This document shows positions 56,122 to 64,000 of a DNA stretch of 64,000 nt, one piece after another. Positions within the stretch are counted from its first letter, which is position 1; the number at the start of each line of letters is the position of its first letter. A program made the translations under genes and the position numbers. Location: assembly GCF_017696275.1 (NCBI RefSeq), contig NZ_JAAORF010000001.1:124001-188000 (forward strand), in the 5' to 3' direction. This stretch comes from Prochlorococcus marinus XMU1405 (GTDB taxonomy: Bacteria > Cyanobacteriota > Cyanobacteriia > PCC-6307 > Cyanobiaceae). The notes under the pieces are model-generated. The model ran no database searches. It saw only the letters and a program-made list of their open reading frames with translations, and was not told the origin of the DNA.

Positions 56122-57227
56122 TTTTTTAAATCTAATATTTTGTAATTGTCCCAGAAAAAAATCATTTGTTCTTTTGTTCCAATACTAACCCTTATAGAAT
56201 TATCGATATCTTTTTTATTTTCCATACTTCTAATAAGAATACCTTTTTCTCTCATCTGTTGTATTAAGATTTTAGGATCTTTTTTTGGCCAAATTAAGAA
56301 ATAATTACCTCCACTAAAGTGAGTTCTGATTTTTGTTGATTTAAATTTATTTAAAATCCATTCCCTCGCCTTTTTTACTTCTAAAACATAATTATCAATA
56401 TATGATTTGTCTTTAAGTGCTGCTAATGCAGCTGTTATAGCAAAGCTGTTTACATCATATGGTCCTGTAACTTTATTAATGTACTGAATTAAACTTTTAT
56501 TGCCAAAAGTAAAACCTATTCTTAAACCAGCTAGACCTGCAGTTTTTGAAAGAGATTGGATTATTAGTATATTTTTATTCTTTTCAAAATCTATCGATTC
56601 AAGAAGACTATCTCCATTAAATTTTTCATATAGTTCATCAACAACTATTAATGAATCGTTATTGATATTGGCTAAATTAATTATTTCATGAGAGCTTAGA
56701 ACAGTTCCTGTTGGATTATTTGGATTGCAAATAAATATTAACTTTGGATTATGCTTTATTATTTTTTCCCTAAATTCTTCGATGGGGAATAGAAAATTTT
56801 CTCCAATGTAAGAACAACTTATTTTTTTCATTCCTCGGATTTCTGCACAAGGAGAATAGTAACCAAAAGTTGGATTTGTGGTTAGAAATATCTGATCTTT
56901 TTCTCCAAAGCAATTGAAAATTGCATTTATTGCTGCATCTGCTCCATTGAAAATTCCGATTTCATCATTACCAAATTTTCTTGAATCAAGATATTTATCA
57001 CATAAAAATTTTTTTAAAAAATTATATTCTGGATAAATTGATATCTCATCTAATTTTATCGCTTTTAATGCCTCTAAAACCTTAGGACTTGGACCTAAAG
57101 TATTTTCATTAAAGTCTAAGCGGAGTAAATTTCTTCTATTTTCTAAAGGTGCAGAGTAAGACTGCATATTTATTATTTCTTCTCTTGGTTTTGGGAAAAG
57201 ATTATTTAATGGATCAAAATCATTCAT
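56118..57227 (-). CDS. Histidinol-phosphate aminotransferase-type PLP enzyme
   Basis: This 369-residue fold-type I class II aminotransferase has RLDFNENTLGPSPKV at the N-terminus, FICNPNNPTGTVL, the PLP Lys in SQSLSKTAGLAGLRIG (short part SLSKTAGLAGLRIG) and RVSIGTKEQM. It fits HisC for histidine synthesis. Some relatives are CobD/CobC or aromatic aminotransferases, so hisC is likely but not certain. Its ATG overlaps the argS stop by one base (TAATG), so the two are translationally coupled. Confidence 0.87.
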   Translation of the reverse strand: MNDFDPLNNLFPKPREEIINMQSYSAPLENRRNLLRLDFNENTLGPSPKVLEALKAIKLDEISIYPEYNFLKKFLCDKYLDSRKFGNDEIGIFNGADAAINAIFNCFGEKDQIFLTTNPTFGYYSPCAEIRGMKKISCSYIGENFLFPIEEFREKIIKHNPKLIFICNPNNPTGTVLSSHEIINLANINNDSLIVVDELYEKFNGDSLLESIDFEKNKNILIIQSLSKTAGLAGLRIGFTFGNKSLIQYINKVTGPYDVNSFAITAALAALKDKSYIDNYVLEVKKAREWILNKFKSTKIRTHFSGGNYFLIWPKKDPKILIQQMREKGILIRSMENKKDIDNSIRVSIGTKEQMIFFWDNYKILDLKN

Positions 57228-59041
57228 TACATTCTTTCTAAAGTTTCAATTCCTAAAATATCTAAGCTTAATTTTAGTGTTTTTGCAGTTAGATCACATA
57301 AATTAAGCCTAGAGATTTTTATATTTTTTTCTTCTTTGAGGATTGGAACTTGATCATAGAATCTATTAAAAGTCTGACATAGCTCGAACAGATAATTGCA
57401 TAATCTATTTGGCATTAAGTCTTTTTCAATAGAAATTATGACTTCATCGAACCTAAGTAATTTTCTGATAAGTTTCCACTCAGATTTATGTTCATAATTT
57501 ACGTACTGAAAATCTTTAGATTCATAAACAAAATCAATTTTTCTTTTAATTCCTAAAATTCTTACAAGTGTATATAACAAATAAGGAGCAGTATTACCAT
57601 TAAGGGAAAGCATTTTATCAAAACTAAATTGATAATTAGTAATCCTATTTTGACTTAAATCTGCATACTTAACAGCTCCTAATCCAATAATTCGTGAAGT
57701 ATTTGCTATAAACTCTTTGGTCTCATAACGATCTTCATCTTCTAATCTTTTCAATAAATCTTCTTTTGCTCTTCTAACTGCTTCATTTAATAAATCTTTT
57801 AGGCGTATTGTTTCACCTTCTCTTGTCTTTAGTTTTTTGCCATCAATTCCTTGAACTAACCCAAAAGGGACATGGTCTACTTGACAATTTTCTGGGATCC
57901 ATTTTGCTTTTTTTGCAACTTGAAAAACTCCAGCAAAATGATTTGCTTGCCCATGATCAGTTACATAAATAATTCTTGAAGCATCATCGCCATTAGGAGG
58001 TTTATTGAATCTGTATCTTATAGCAGCAAGATCTGTGGTGGCATAATTAAAACCTCCATCTTTTTTTTGAATAATTAGCGGTAAAGGTTGGCCTTCTTTA
58101 TTAGTCATCCCATCTAAAAATACACATTTTGCTCCTTGATCTTCTACTAATATTTTTACGAAATTCAAATCATCAATAACTGATTTTAAGAAGGGATTAT
58201 AAAAAGATTCACCTCTTTCTTCTATTTTTATTTTTAAAGTTTTATAGATTTCATCAAATTCTTTCCTTGATTGATCACATAATAATTTCCAAGCTTTCAT
58301 CGATTTAATATCTCCACTTTGTAACTTAACTACTTCCTCTCTAGATCTTTTTTGGAATTCAGATTCGTTATCAAATCTTTTTTTTGATTCTTTATAAAAT
58401 TCAACTAAATCACTTATCTTGATCTTTCCTATCTCTTCTAGATCATTTGAATATAAATCTTTGAGCTGAGTAATAAGCATGCCAAATTGTGTTCCCCAAT
58501 CACCAACATGATTGAGTCTTAATACTTCATAACCTCTTAACTCGAAAATTCTAGATATTGAGTCACCTATTATTGTTGATCTTAAATGCCCTACATGCAT
58601 TTCTTTAGCAATATTAGGGCTAGAAAAATCTACAATAACTTTATTGGACAAACCACTATCTAAATCTTTTCTAATTAGAGGTATGCCAGCCCTATTGCAT
58701 TGAATATTTGACTTAATTTCATTTATTAGAACCTCATCTTTTAATTTTATATTTATAAATCCAGGTCCAGCTATTTCTAGACTCTTACATAATTTTGCTA
58801 TGCTTTTATTTTTATTTAAAAGGTTAATAAAATCATTAGAAATATCTCTTGGGTTCTTTTTATATATTTTAGATAAACTTAAACAAACATTACATTGATA
58901 ATCACCAAATTCCTCTTTTGATGATTGTGTAATTAAATTCTTGCTAAGAATTGCGAATTCTCCTTTTTTATCATTTTTTTCAAGACTATCTAAAAGAGAT
59001 TGTTCAAATTGTTTTGTTAATTCTTTAAAAATGATTAGCAT
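57227..59041 (-). CDS. argS: Arginyl-tRNA synthetase
   Basis: This 604-residue class I synthetase has the HIGH-like motif [13 protein letters not shown]. The N-terminal Add-1 domain for D-loop recognition occupies residues 1-110, and the C-terminal DALR anticodon-binding domain shows [23 protein letters not shown] is replaced by a [12 protein letters not shown] loop, normal for ArgRS. The start ATG at 59041 follows nadC by 27 bp, and the next gene overlaps by one base. Confidence 0.98.
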   Translation of the reverse strand: MLIIFKELTKQFEQSLLDSLEKNDKKGEFAILSKNLITQSSKEEFGDYQCNVCLSLSKIYKKNPRDISNDFINLLNKNKSIAKLCKSLEIAGPGFINIKLKDEVLINEIKSNIQCNRAGIPLIRKDLDSGLSNKVIVDFSSPNIAKEMHVGHLRSTIIGDSISRIFELRGYEVLRLNHVGDWGTQFGMLITQLKDLYSNDLEEIGKIKISDLVEFYKESKKRFDNESEFQKRSREEVVKLQSGDIKSMKAWKLLCDQSRKEFDEIYKTLKIKIEERGESFYNPFLKSVIDDLNFVKILVEDQGAKCVFLDGMTNKEGQPLPLIIQKKDGGFNYATTDLAAIRYRFNKPPNGDDASRIIYVTDHGQANHFAGVFQVAKKAKWIPENCQVDHVPFGLVQGIDGKKLKTREGETIRLKDLLNEAVRRAKEDLLKRLEDEDRYETKEFIANTSRIIGLGAVKYADLSQNRITNYQFSFDKMLSLNGNTAPYLLYTLVRILGIKRKIDFVYESKDFQYVNYEHKSEWKLIRKLLRFDEVIISIEKDLMPNRLCNYLFELCQTFNRFYDQVPILKEEKNIKISRLNLCDLTAKTLKLSLDILGIETLERM

Positions 59042-59068
59042 TAATTATTCAATTATTTATCTATATGA

Positions 59069-59935
59069 TTAATTAATATAACGCATACTCAAATCAATCC
59101 AATTACTTTTGGTAATTGAAGAACTTGTTGAAATCAAATCAATACCTTTTATTAGATATTTACTAATTTCTTGAGGGTTTATTCCAGAAACTTCTATTAT
59201 CAAATTTTTATTGACTTCTTTTTGTAGACTATTAATTGATAACTCTCTTAATTCTTGAACGTTTTTTTTGATTATTTCAGGACTAAGTTCATCTAATAAG
59301 ACACTATCCGCTCCTGCTAATACTGCTTCTTTTGCCTGATCGATATTCTCAGCTTCAATTATAATATGAGTTGTAAAAGGCGAATTTAGGCGAATATTTT
59401 GTACTGCATTCTTAAGATTATCTGTCCATGCAATATGATTTTCTTTGATCATAGCAGCATCGTATAATCCCATTCTATGATTCACGCCACCTCCGCATTT
59501 GAATGCATATTTTTCAAATATTCTTAAGCCAGGAGTCGTTTTCCTAGTATCTGCTAATTTTATATTTGTGCCTTCTAATTTATCTGTAAGATTCTTTGTA
59601 TATGTTGATATTCCAGATAAATGCATTGCGATATTTAAGCTGATCCTTTCACTAGCGAGTAAACTTTTTGAAGGCCCATATATTTCTAAGAGTTTTTGAT
59701 CTTTAACAAATTTATCTCCATCAGAGATATTAAATTTTGGACTGATTTTTAAATCAATTTTTCTAAAAATTTCTTTTATAATTTCAACCCCGCAGAATAT
59801 ACCCTCTTCTTTTGCAATCCAATATGCATTACCATTCTCTTCTGTAATAGAGGAACTTGTAAGATCTCCCCTACCTATATCTTCATCGATCCAATTATCA
59901 ATGATTTTACTTATTATTGGAGTATTTAAATCCAC
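59069..59935 (-). CDS. nadC: Nicotinate-nucleotide pyrophosphorylase (quinolinate phosphoribosyltransferase)
   Basis: The 288-residue TIM-barrel enzyme makes nicotinate mononucleotide from quinolinate and PRPP. Signatures are EDIGRGDLT, RISLNIAMHLSGIST, ADTRKTTPGLR and KCGGGVNHRMGL. A C-terminal ISTSSSITKS is typical. It lies 27 bp upstream of argS and 82 bp downstream of mnmE on the same strand. Confidence 0.97.
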   Translation of the reverse strand: MDLNTPIISKIIDNWIDEDIGRGDLTSSSITEENGNAYWIAKEEGIFCGVEIIKEIFRKIDLKISPKFNISDGDKFVKDQKLLEIYGPSKSLLASERISLNIAMHLSGISTYTKNLTDKLEGTNIKLADTRKTTPGLRIFEKYAFKCGGGVNHRMGLYDAAMIKENHIAWTDNLKNAVQNIRLNSPFTTHIIIEAENIDQAKEAVLAGADSVLLDELSPEIIKKNVQELRELSINSLQKEVNKNLIIEVSGINPQEISKYLIKGIDLISTSSSITKSNWIDLSMRYIN

Positions 59936-60017
59936 TAAACTAAGAAATAATTAATTAATAAAAATTAAACTGAAGTTAGAGAATCAACTATATATCACTA
60001 TGTAATTTAACTCAAAT

Positions 60018-61400
60018 TTATTTACCAATACAAAACTTAGAAAAAATATTATCTAGAAGTTCCTCAGTTAATTCTTGACCAGTTATTTTAGATAAGTTTT
60101 GAATTCCATCTCTCAGCTCAATTGATAACAAATCAAATGGCAATTTATTTTTAATTATTTCATCAGTATCATTTAAATTAGATAAGCAAGCAGACAAATT
60201 TGTTAGATGTCTTTCGTTTAAAAATATATTGATATTTTCTACTTGTTTTAATCCGCATTTTTTTATAATTGTGTTTATTAATAATCTTTCACCATCATTA
60301 TTCTTAATACTCATAAGAATTGTGTTTTTTAACTCATTTGAATTAATATTTTTGCAATCAATTAAATCTTTTTTATTGCCCAAAATAGTAATTAATTTTT
60401 CTTTAGGAATTTCTTGTATTATTTTTTTGTCTTCTTCATTAAATCCTTCTTCAAGACTATAAATATAAATTATAAAATCTGACTCTTTTATTTTCCCAAA
60501 ACTTTTTTTAATTCCAATACTTTCAATTTGTTCATGAGTTTCTCTTATGCCAGCAGTATCAATTATTTTCATTGGAATATCATTAATAGTTAAATTAACT
60601 TCAATAACATCTCTAGTTGTTCCAGGAATATTAGTTACGATTGCTTTCTCTTTTTTTGCAAGCAAATTTAATAAAGAGCTTTTACCAACATTTGTTTTAC
60701 CTATAAGCGCAATGGATATTCCATTGTGAATATATGAATTTCTTTTTGCATTTTCTATAAGTAATTCTATTTTTTCTTTGACTTTTTTAATGTTTTTTAG
60801 ATATTTGGTGTAATCAAAATCTGTGAAGTCTTCTTCAAAATCAACTCTCGCTTCTATTTCGCAAAGTTGATTTATAAGGTCATTTTTAATATCATCAATT
60901 TTTTTCTTTATTTCTCCTTGAACCCCGCTAAAAGCTAACTCTGCTGATCTGGTATTGCTTGCATTAATTAATTGATTAATCGACTCGGCTTGAGTAAGGT
61001 CTATTTTTCCATTAAGAAAAGCTCTTTGACTAAATTCTCCTGGGTTTGCAAGTCTAACTCTAGAATTACTAGATAATAATATCTTTAAAACTTTATTTAC
61101 TATGATAATTCCGCCATGGCAATGAAGTTCAACTACATCCTCTCCTGTGAAGCTATTTGGGGATTTCATCACTAAAATTAAAACCTCATCTATAAATTTA
61201 TTTTTTTTATTTTCCTGAATAAAACCACGAAAAACCCTATGTGATTCCCATGCATATTTAGATTTAGTTTGAACAATCTTTTTGCAAGAATTTATTGCGT
61301 CTTTCCCTGATACTCTTATTATCGCAACTCCTCCCTTCCCAATACTTATAGCTGAAGCAATTGCTGCTATCGTATCTTCTGTAGTAACTATCGAATCCAT
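60018..61400 (-). CDS. mnmE: tRNA modification GTPase MnmE
   Basis: This 460-residue enzyme, with MnmG, modifies U34 of tRNAs. It has an N-terminal folate-binding domain (about 1-120; [13 protein letters not shown]), a helical domain, then an inserted GTPase with [28 protein letters not shown] and NKKD. The C-terminal FCIGK holds the catalytic-accessory Cys. The gene stands between nadC and the divergent DUF2062 gene. Confidence 0.98.
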   Translation of the reverse strand: MDSIVTTEDTIAAIASAISIGKGGVAIIRVSGKDAINSCKKIVQTKSKYAWESHRVFRGFIQENKKNKFIDEVLILVMKSPNSFTGEDVVELHCHGGIIIVNKVLKILLSSNSRVRLANPGEFSQRAFLNGKIDLTQAESINQLINASNTRSAELAFSGVQGEIKKKIDDIKNDLINQLCEIEARVDFEEDFTDFDYTKYLKNIKKVKEKIELLIENAKRNSYIHNGISIALIGKTNVGKSSLLNLLAKKEKAIVTNIPGTTRDVIEVNLTINDIPMKIIDTAGIRETHEQIESIGIKKSFGKIKESDFIIYIYSLEEGFNEEDKKIIQEIPKEKLITILGNKKDLIDCKNINSNELKNTILMSIKNNDGERLLINTIIKKCGLKQVENINIFLNERHLTNLSACLSNLNDTDEIIKNKLPFDLLSIELRDGIQNLSKITGQELTEELLDNIFSKFCIGK

Positions 61401-61466
61401 TTCTCGCTTTGTTATGGATAATTAAGTAAGATTATCAAGAATTTAATTTTGAAATTTTCTTTCTGA

Positions 61467-61910
61467 ATGAGATTTAAAAGAGATATTACCAATAAGAAAA
61501 TTCTATCATTATTTAGGAGTCAGAATGGAAGTCCTTTCTTTAATGCTAAAGGTTTAGCTATAGGGGTATTTAGTGGTTGCTTTCCATTTTTTGGTTTTCA
61601 GACTTTAATGGGAGTATTTTTTGCGAAAATAGCTAAGGGAAATATTGTTCTAGCTGCAATTGGTACCTGGATCAGCAACCCTTTTACTTATATTCCACTT
61701 TATTATTTTAACTATAAAGTTGGTTCGATTTTTTTAAATAATCCTTCTAATAAAATTCTTGAAAAAAGTTTAGTTATTGATGACTTATGGAAACAAGGTA
61801 GAATTTTTTCCTTAAAATTACTCTTAGGTTCATCTTGTGTAGGTATTTTATTAGCTTTGATTTGCGGCAGTATTGTTTTCTTTATCTACAAGATAAAAAT
61901 TAAAAGATAG
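61467..61910 (+). CDS. DUF2062 membrane protein
   Basis: The 147-residue protein has three membrane segments and a short basic N-terminus. The family pattern GVFSGCFPFFGFQTLMGVFFA and GTWISNPFTYIPLYYFNYKVG (short parts FFGFQTLMGVFFA and ISNPFTYIPLYYFNYKVG) is clear. The function is unknown. The gene starts 66 bp from mnmE on the opposite strand and ends 18 bp before the end of the spoT gene, convergent. Confidence 0.9.
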   Translation: MRFKRDITNKKILSLFRSQNGSPFFNAKGLAIGVFSGCFPFFGFQTLMGVFFAKIAKGNIVLAAIGTWISNPFTYIPLYYFNYKVGSIFLNNPSNKILEKSLVIDDLWKQGRIFSLKLLLGSSCVGILLALICGSIVFFIYKIKIKR

Positions 61911-61928
61911 ATTGATCTGATTTTAAAA

Positions 61929-64000
61929 TTAACTTTGTCCAACTCTGGCGATATCTAAAACATCTGCCATCGATTTAATTTGTTCAATTGTTTTGTGAAG
62001 TTGATTATAACTTTCAAGACCTACACAAAGATTTATAATAGCTGGTTTACCATAAGCAGTTTTAACATTGGCATCACTAACGTTTATACCTTTATCAGAT
62101 AACCGCATAAGAATATCTTTAAGAACTCCAACTCGATCAATTACTTCTATTCGTAGCTGAATTGGAAACTTATTATCGCCAGTTTTATTATCTTGATTCC
62201 AACCGACAGGTAATCTTCTCTCTATTGGAATTGGTATTACATTTTCACAATCTTCCCTATGTATAGTTATCCCATGGTTGCCGAGCGACACAGTTCCGAT
62301 AATATCCTCGCCTGGGAGTGGGGAACAGCATTTACCTATTCTGTAATCAAGACCTTCTATCCCGGAAATTGGTGATTTAGCTGCTGTATTAGATTGATTA
62401 GTGGATAAATTATTATTACTTTTAAGAGATTTTGCTATTTCAGAGTCAGAATCATTTTTTACATCTTCTGTCTGTAATTTTATTTCTTCTCTTAGTCTGT
62501 TTAATACTTGATGCAAAGTTAAACCACCAAAACCAAGAGATGCAAGAAGGTCTTCAGTAGTTTTTAAATTGCATCGATTTGCAACTTTTTTCATGGCTTC
62601 ACTAGAAAGTAATGCTTCAAAACCGTTTCTACCTACTTCTTTTTCAAGTAAATCTCTACCTCTTTTAATCGTTTCATCACGATGGCTTTTCTTATACCAT
62701 TGGCGAATTCTATTTTTAGCAGTTGGCGTAACTACAAAGTTCAGCCAATCTAAGCTTGGAGTAGCATTATTACTTGTCAAAATTTCTATGAAGTCACCAT
62801 TTTGAAGTGCTGTAGATAATGGAGAAAGCTTTTCATTAATTCTTATTCCATTACAGTGATTTCCAACTTCAGAATGGATTCTGTAGGCGAAATCTATCGC
62901 GGTAGATCCTTTCCTTAAACCAACAACATCTCCTTTTGGAGTGATTACAAATACTTCTTCATCAAATAAATCTTCTTTAATTGAAGCTAAATAATCATTA
63001 TGATCCCTTTCATTACCTTCTTGTTGCCATTCTACTAATTGTCTTAGCCAATTAAATCTCTCGGCATTACTTTTAGCAGGAGAACCACCCTCTTTATATT
63101 GCCAATGAGCAGCAATACCATATTCAGCAATTTGATGCATCGAAGTAGTTCTAATTTGAACTTCAATAGGTCGATGTCTTCCAATCACAGAAGTGTGTAA
63201 GGACTGATATCCATTGGGTTTTGGTAATCCTATATAGTCTTTAAATCTACCTGGAATTGGTTTGAAAGTATCATGAACAACTGCTAAAGCTCTATAACAA
63301 CTATCTGAATTGTCCACGATAATTCTTAGGGCAGCAACATCATAAATCTCGTGAAATTGCTTTTGTTGTCTTTCCATTTTGCTCCAGATGCCATAAAGAT
63401 GTTTTGGCCTTCCTGTTATTTCAAAATTTTTCAAACCCGCTGAAATCAAGTTTTCCTTCATAAGATTCAAAGTTACTTTTAATCTTTTTTCTCTATCACT
63501 TCTTTTAACGGCGATTTGATCTTTAAGATCTAGATATTCTTTAGGCTCTAGGAATTTAAAAGCTAAATCTTCTAATTCCCATTTAAATCTGTTTATTCCT
63601 AGTCGATTAGCTAATGGTGCATAAATCTCTCTTGTTTCTCTCGCTATTCTTAGTTTTTTCTCATCATTTAGCCATTCAATTGTTCTCATGTTATGAAGTC
63701 GATCTGCAAGTTTAACTAAGACAACTCTGATATCGCTGGCCATAGCCAAAAACATTTTCCTAAGATTTTCAGCTTGTGCTTCAGTCCTGTTGTTAAAGTG
63801 TATGCCGCCTAATTTTGTTACACCCTCTACAAGTATTTTTACTTCTAATCCAAAATTTGTTTCTATTTCGGATAAATCAATGCCAGTATCTTCAACTACA
63901 TCATGTAAAAGGCCTGCAGCAATAACAGATGAACTAGCACCTATTTCTTTAAGGAGATTTGCAACAGCAACGGGGTGGATAATGTATGGCTCGCCGCTCG
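61929..64000 (-). CDS. Bifunctional (p)ppGpp synthetase/hydrolase, 5' end outside the window
   Basis: At least 690 residues are visible, and the coding frame stays open to the right edge, so the start is outside. Within the window the order is: an HD hydrolase domain (LLHDVVEDTGI, LADRLHNMRT), the synthetase domain (GLPKPNGYQSLHTSV), TGS (VFVITPKGDVVGLRKG) and a C-terminal ACT domain (IEVIDRVGVLKDI). An intact HD domain implies ppGpp hydrolysis as well as synthesis, as in a Rel/SpoT-type single enzyme. An internal ATG at 63755 lies in the HD domain and is not the real start. Confidence 0.96.
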   Translation of the reverse strand, partial: SGEPYIIHPVAVANLLKEIGASSSVIAAGLLHDVVEDTGIDLSEIETNFGLEVKILVEGVTKLGGIHFNNRTEAQAENLRKMFLAMASDIRVVLVKLADRLHNMRTIEWLNDEKKLRIARETREIYAPLANRLGINRFKWELEDLAFKFLEPKEYLDLKDQIAVKRSDREKRLKVTLNLMKENLISAGLKNFEITGRPKHLYGIWSKMERQQKQFHEIYDVAALRIIVDNSDSCYRALAVVHDTFKPIPGRFKDYIGLPKPNGYQSLHTSVIGRHRPIEVQIRTTSMHQIAEYGIAAHWQYKEGGSPAKSNAERFNWLRQLVEWQQEGNERDHNDYLASIKEDLFDEEVFVITPKGDVVGLRKGSTAIDFAYRIHSEVGNHCNGIRINEKLSPLSTALQNGDFIEILTSNNATPSLDWLNFVVTPTAKNRIRQWYKKSHRDETIKRGRDLLEKEVGRNGFEALLSSEAMKKVANRCNLKTTEDLLASLGFGGLTLHQVLNRLREEIKLQTEDVKNDSDSEIAKSLKSNNNLSTNQSNTAAKSPISGIEGLDYRIGKCCSPLPGEDIIGTVSLGNHGITIHREDCENVIPIPIERRLPVGWNQDNKTGDNKFPIQLRIEVIDRVGVLKDILMRLSDKGINVSDANVKTAYGKPAIINLCVGLESYNQLHKTIEQIKSMADVLDIARVGQS

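Noticed and set aside
63753-63755. ATG as the start of the Rel/SpoT gene
   Set aside because: The upstream frame is open to the edge and encodes the conserved HD-domain sequence (LLHDVVEDTG), so the start lies outside.

Overview
The window is a very AT-rich, gene-dense stretch of cyanobacterial chromosome. Genes are short, gaps are often 0-30 bp, and stop/start codons frequently abut or overlap. Gene content (NDH-1 subunits, Ycf3, ChlM, Ycf34, Ycf29, PedR, RpaA/RpaB, phytoene synthase and desaturase, a phylloquinone cluster) and the low-GC, lysine/isoleucine/asparagine-rich proteins point to a high-light-adapted Prochlorococcus. The assignment is by recognition of families and gene order; no database was consulted. 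No rRNA, tRNA, CRISPR array, insertion sequence or phage structural gene was seen.

Bases 1-4300 are the only accessory-looking part. They hold three or four small unrecognised genes, a 530-residue protein with 14 MORN repeats, and many short repeats: an exact 21-bp direct repeat at 94-114 and 3105-3125, phased 9-bp iterons, 10-bp GGCAT units, two copies of a GC-rich 15-mer, and a degenerate copy of the left-edge block. An orphan plus-strand terminator lies at 3233-3259. This looks like a small genomic island or the scar of repeated integration next to an RNA gene just off the left edge; that reading is inference.

From 4307 the content is core. RpaA (4307-5089) faces a copper ATPase-tmk-holB unit. 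Then come Ycf3, RadA, and the rpaB-plsX-fabH-fabD-plsC unit for envelope control and lipid synthesis. TsaB, Ycf34, a CCA-adding enzyme and an RRM protein follow. The carotenoid genes crtB and pds are close to a third one, Z-ISO (22932-23660), which is easily mislabelled NnrU; it sits between the Rubisco regulator rbcR and ndhF. NDH-1 subunits occur as ndhM, ndhF-ndhD, ndhA-I-G-E and ndhH.

27-44 kb carries ScpA, a sugar-nucleotide pyrophosphorylase, MetF, the redox regulator PedR, NAD kinase with a CYTH protein, citrate synthase, TrpB, an eIF1/SUI1-like factor, CysC, PurE, ChlM, a Ycf29 response regulator, a cysteine desulfurase and RsmH. 46-51 kb is a nearly complete phylloquinone side-branch cluster (DHNA-CoA thioesterase, menE, menC, menA, menF). 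51-64 kb holds glutathione synthetase, glutaredoxin, prfB with a programmed +1 frameshift, DUF3285, YbeY, DgkA, a glutamine amidotransferase, a metallo-beta-lactamase-fold protein, a HisC-type aminotransferase, ArgS, NadC, MnmE, a DUF2062 protein, and the Rel/SpoT ppGpp enzyme, whose 5' end runs off the right edge.

The recurring theme is photosynthetic electron flow and its control: PSI assembly (Ycf3), PSI quinone supply (men genes), cyclic flow (ndh), redox and light regulators (PedR, RpaA, RpaB, RbcR) and pigment synthesis (ChlM, CrtB, Pds, Z-ISO).
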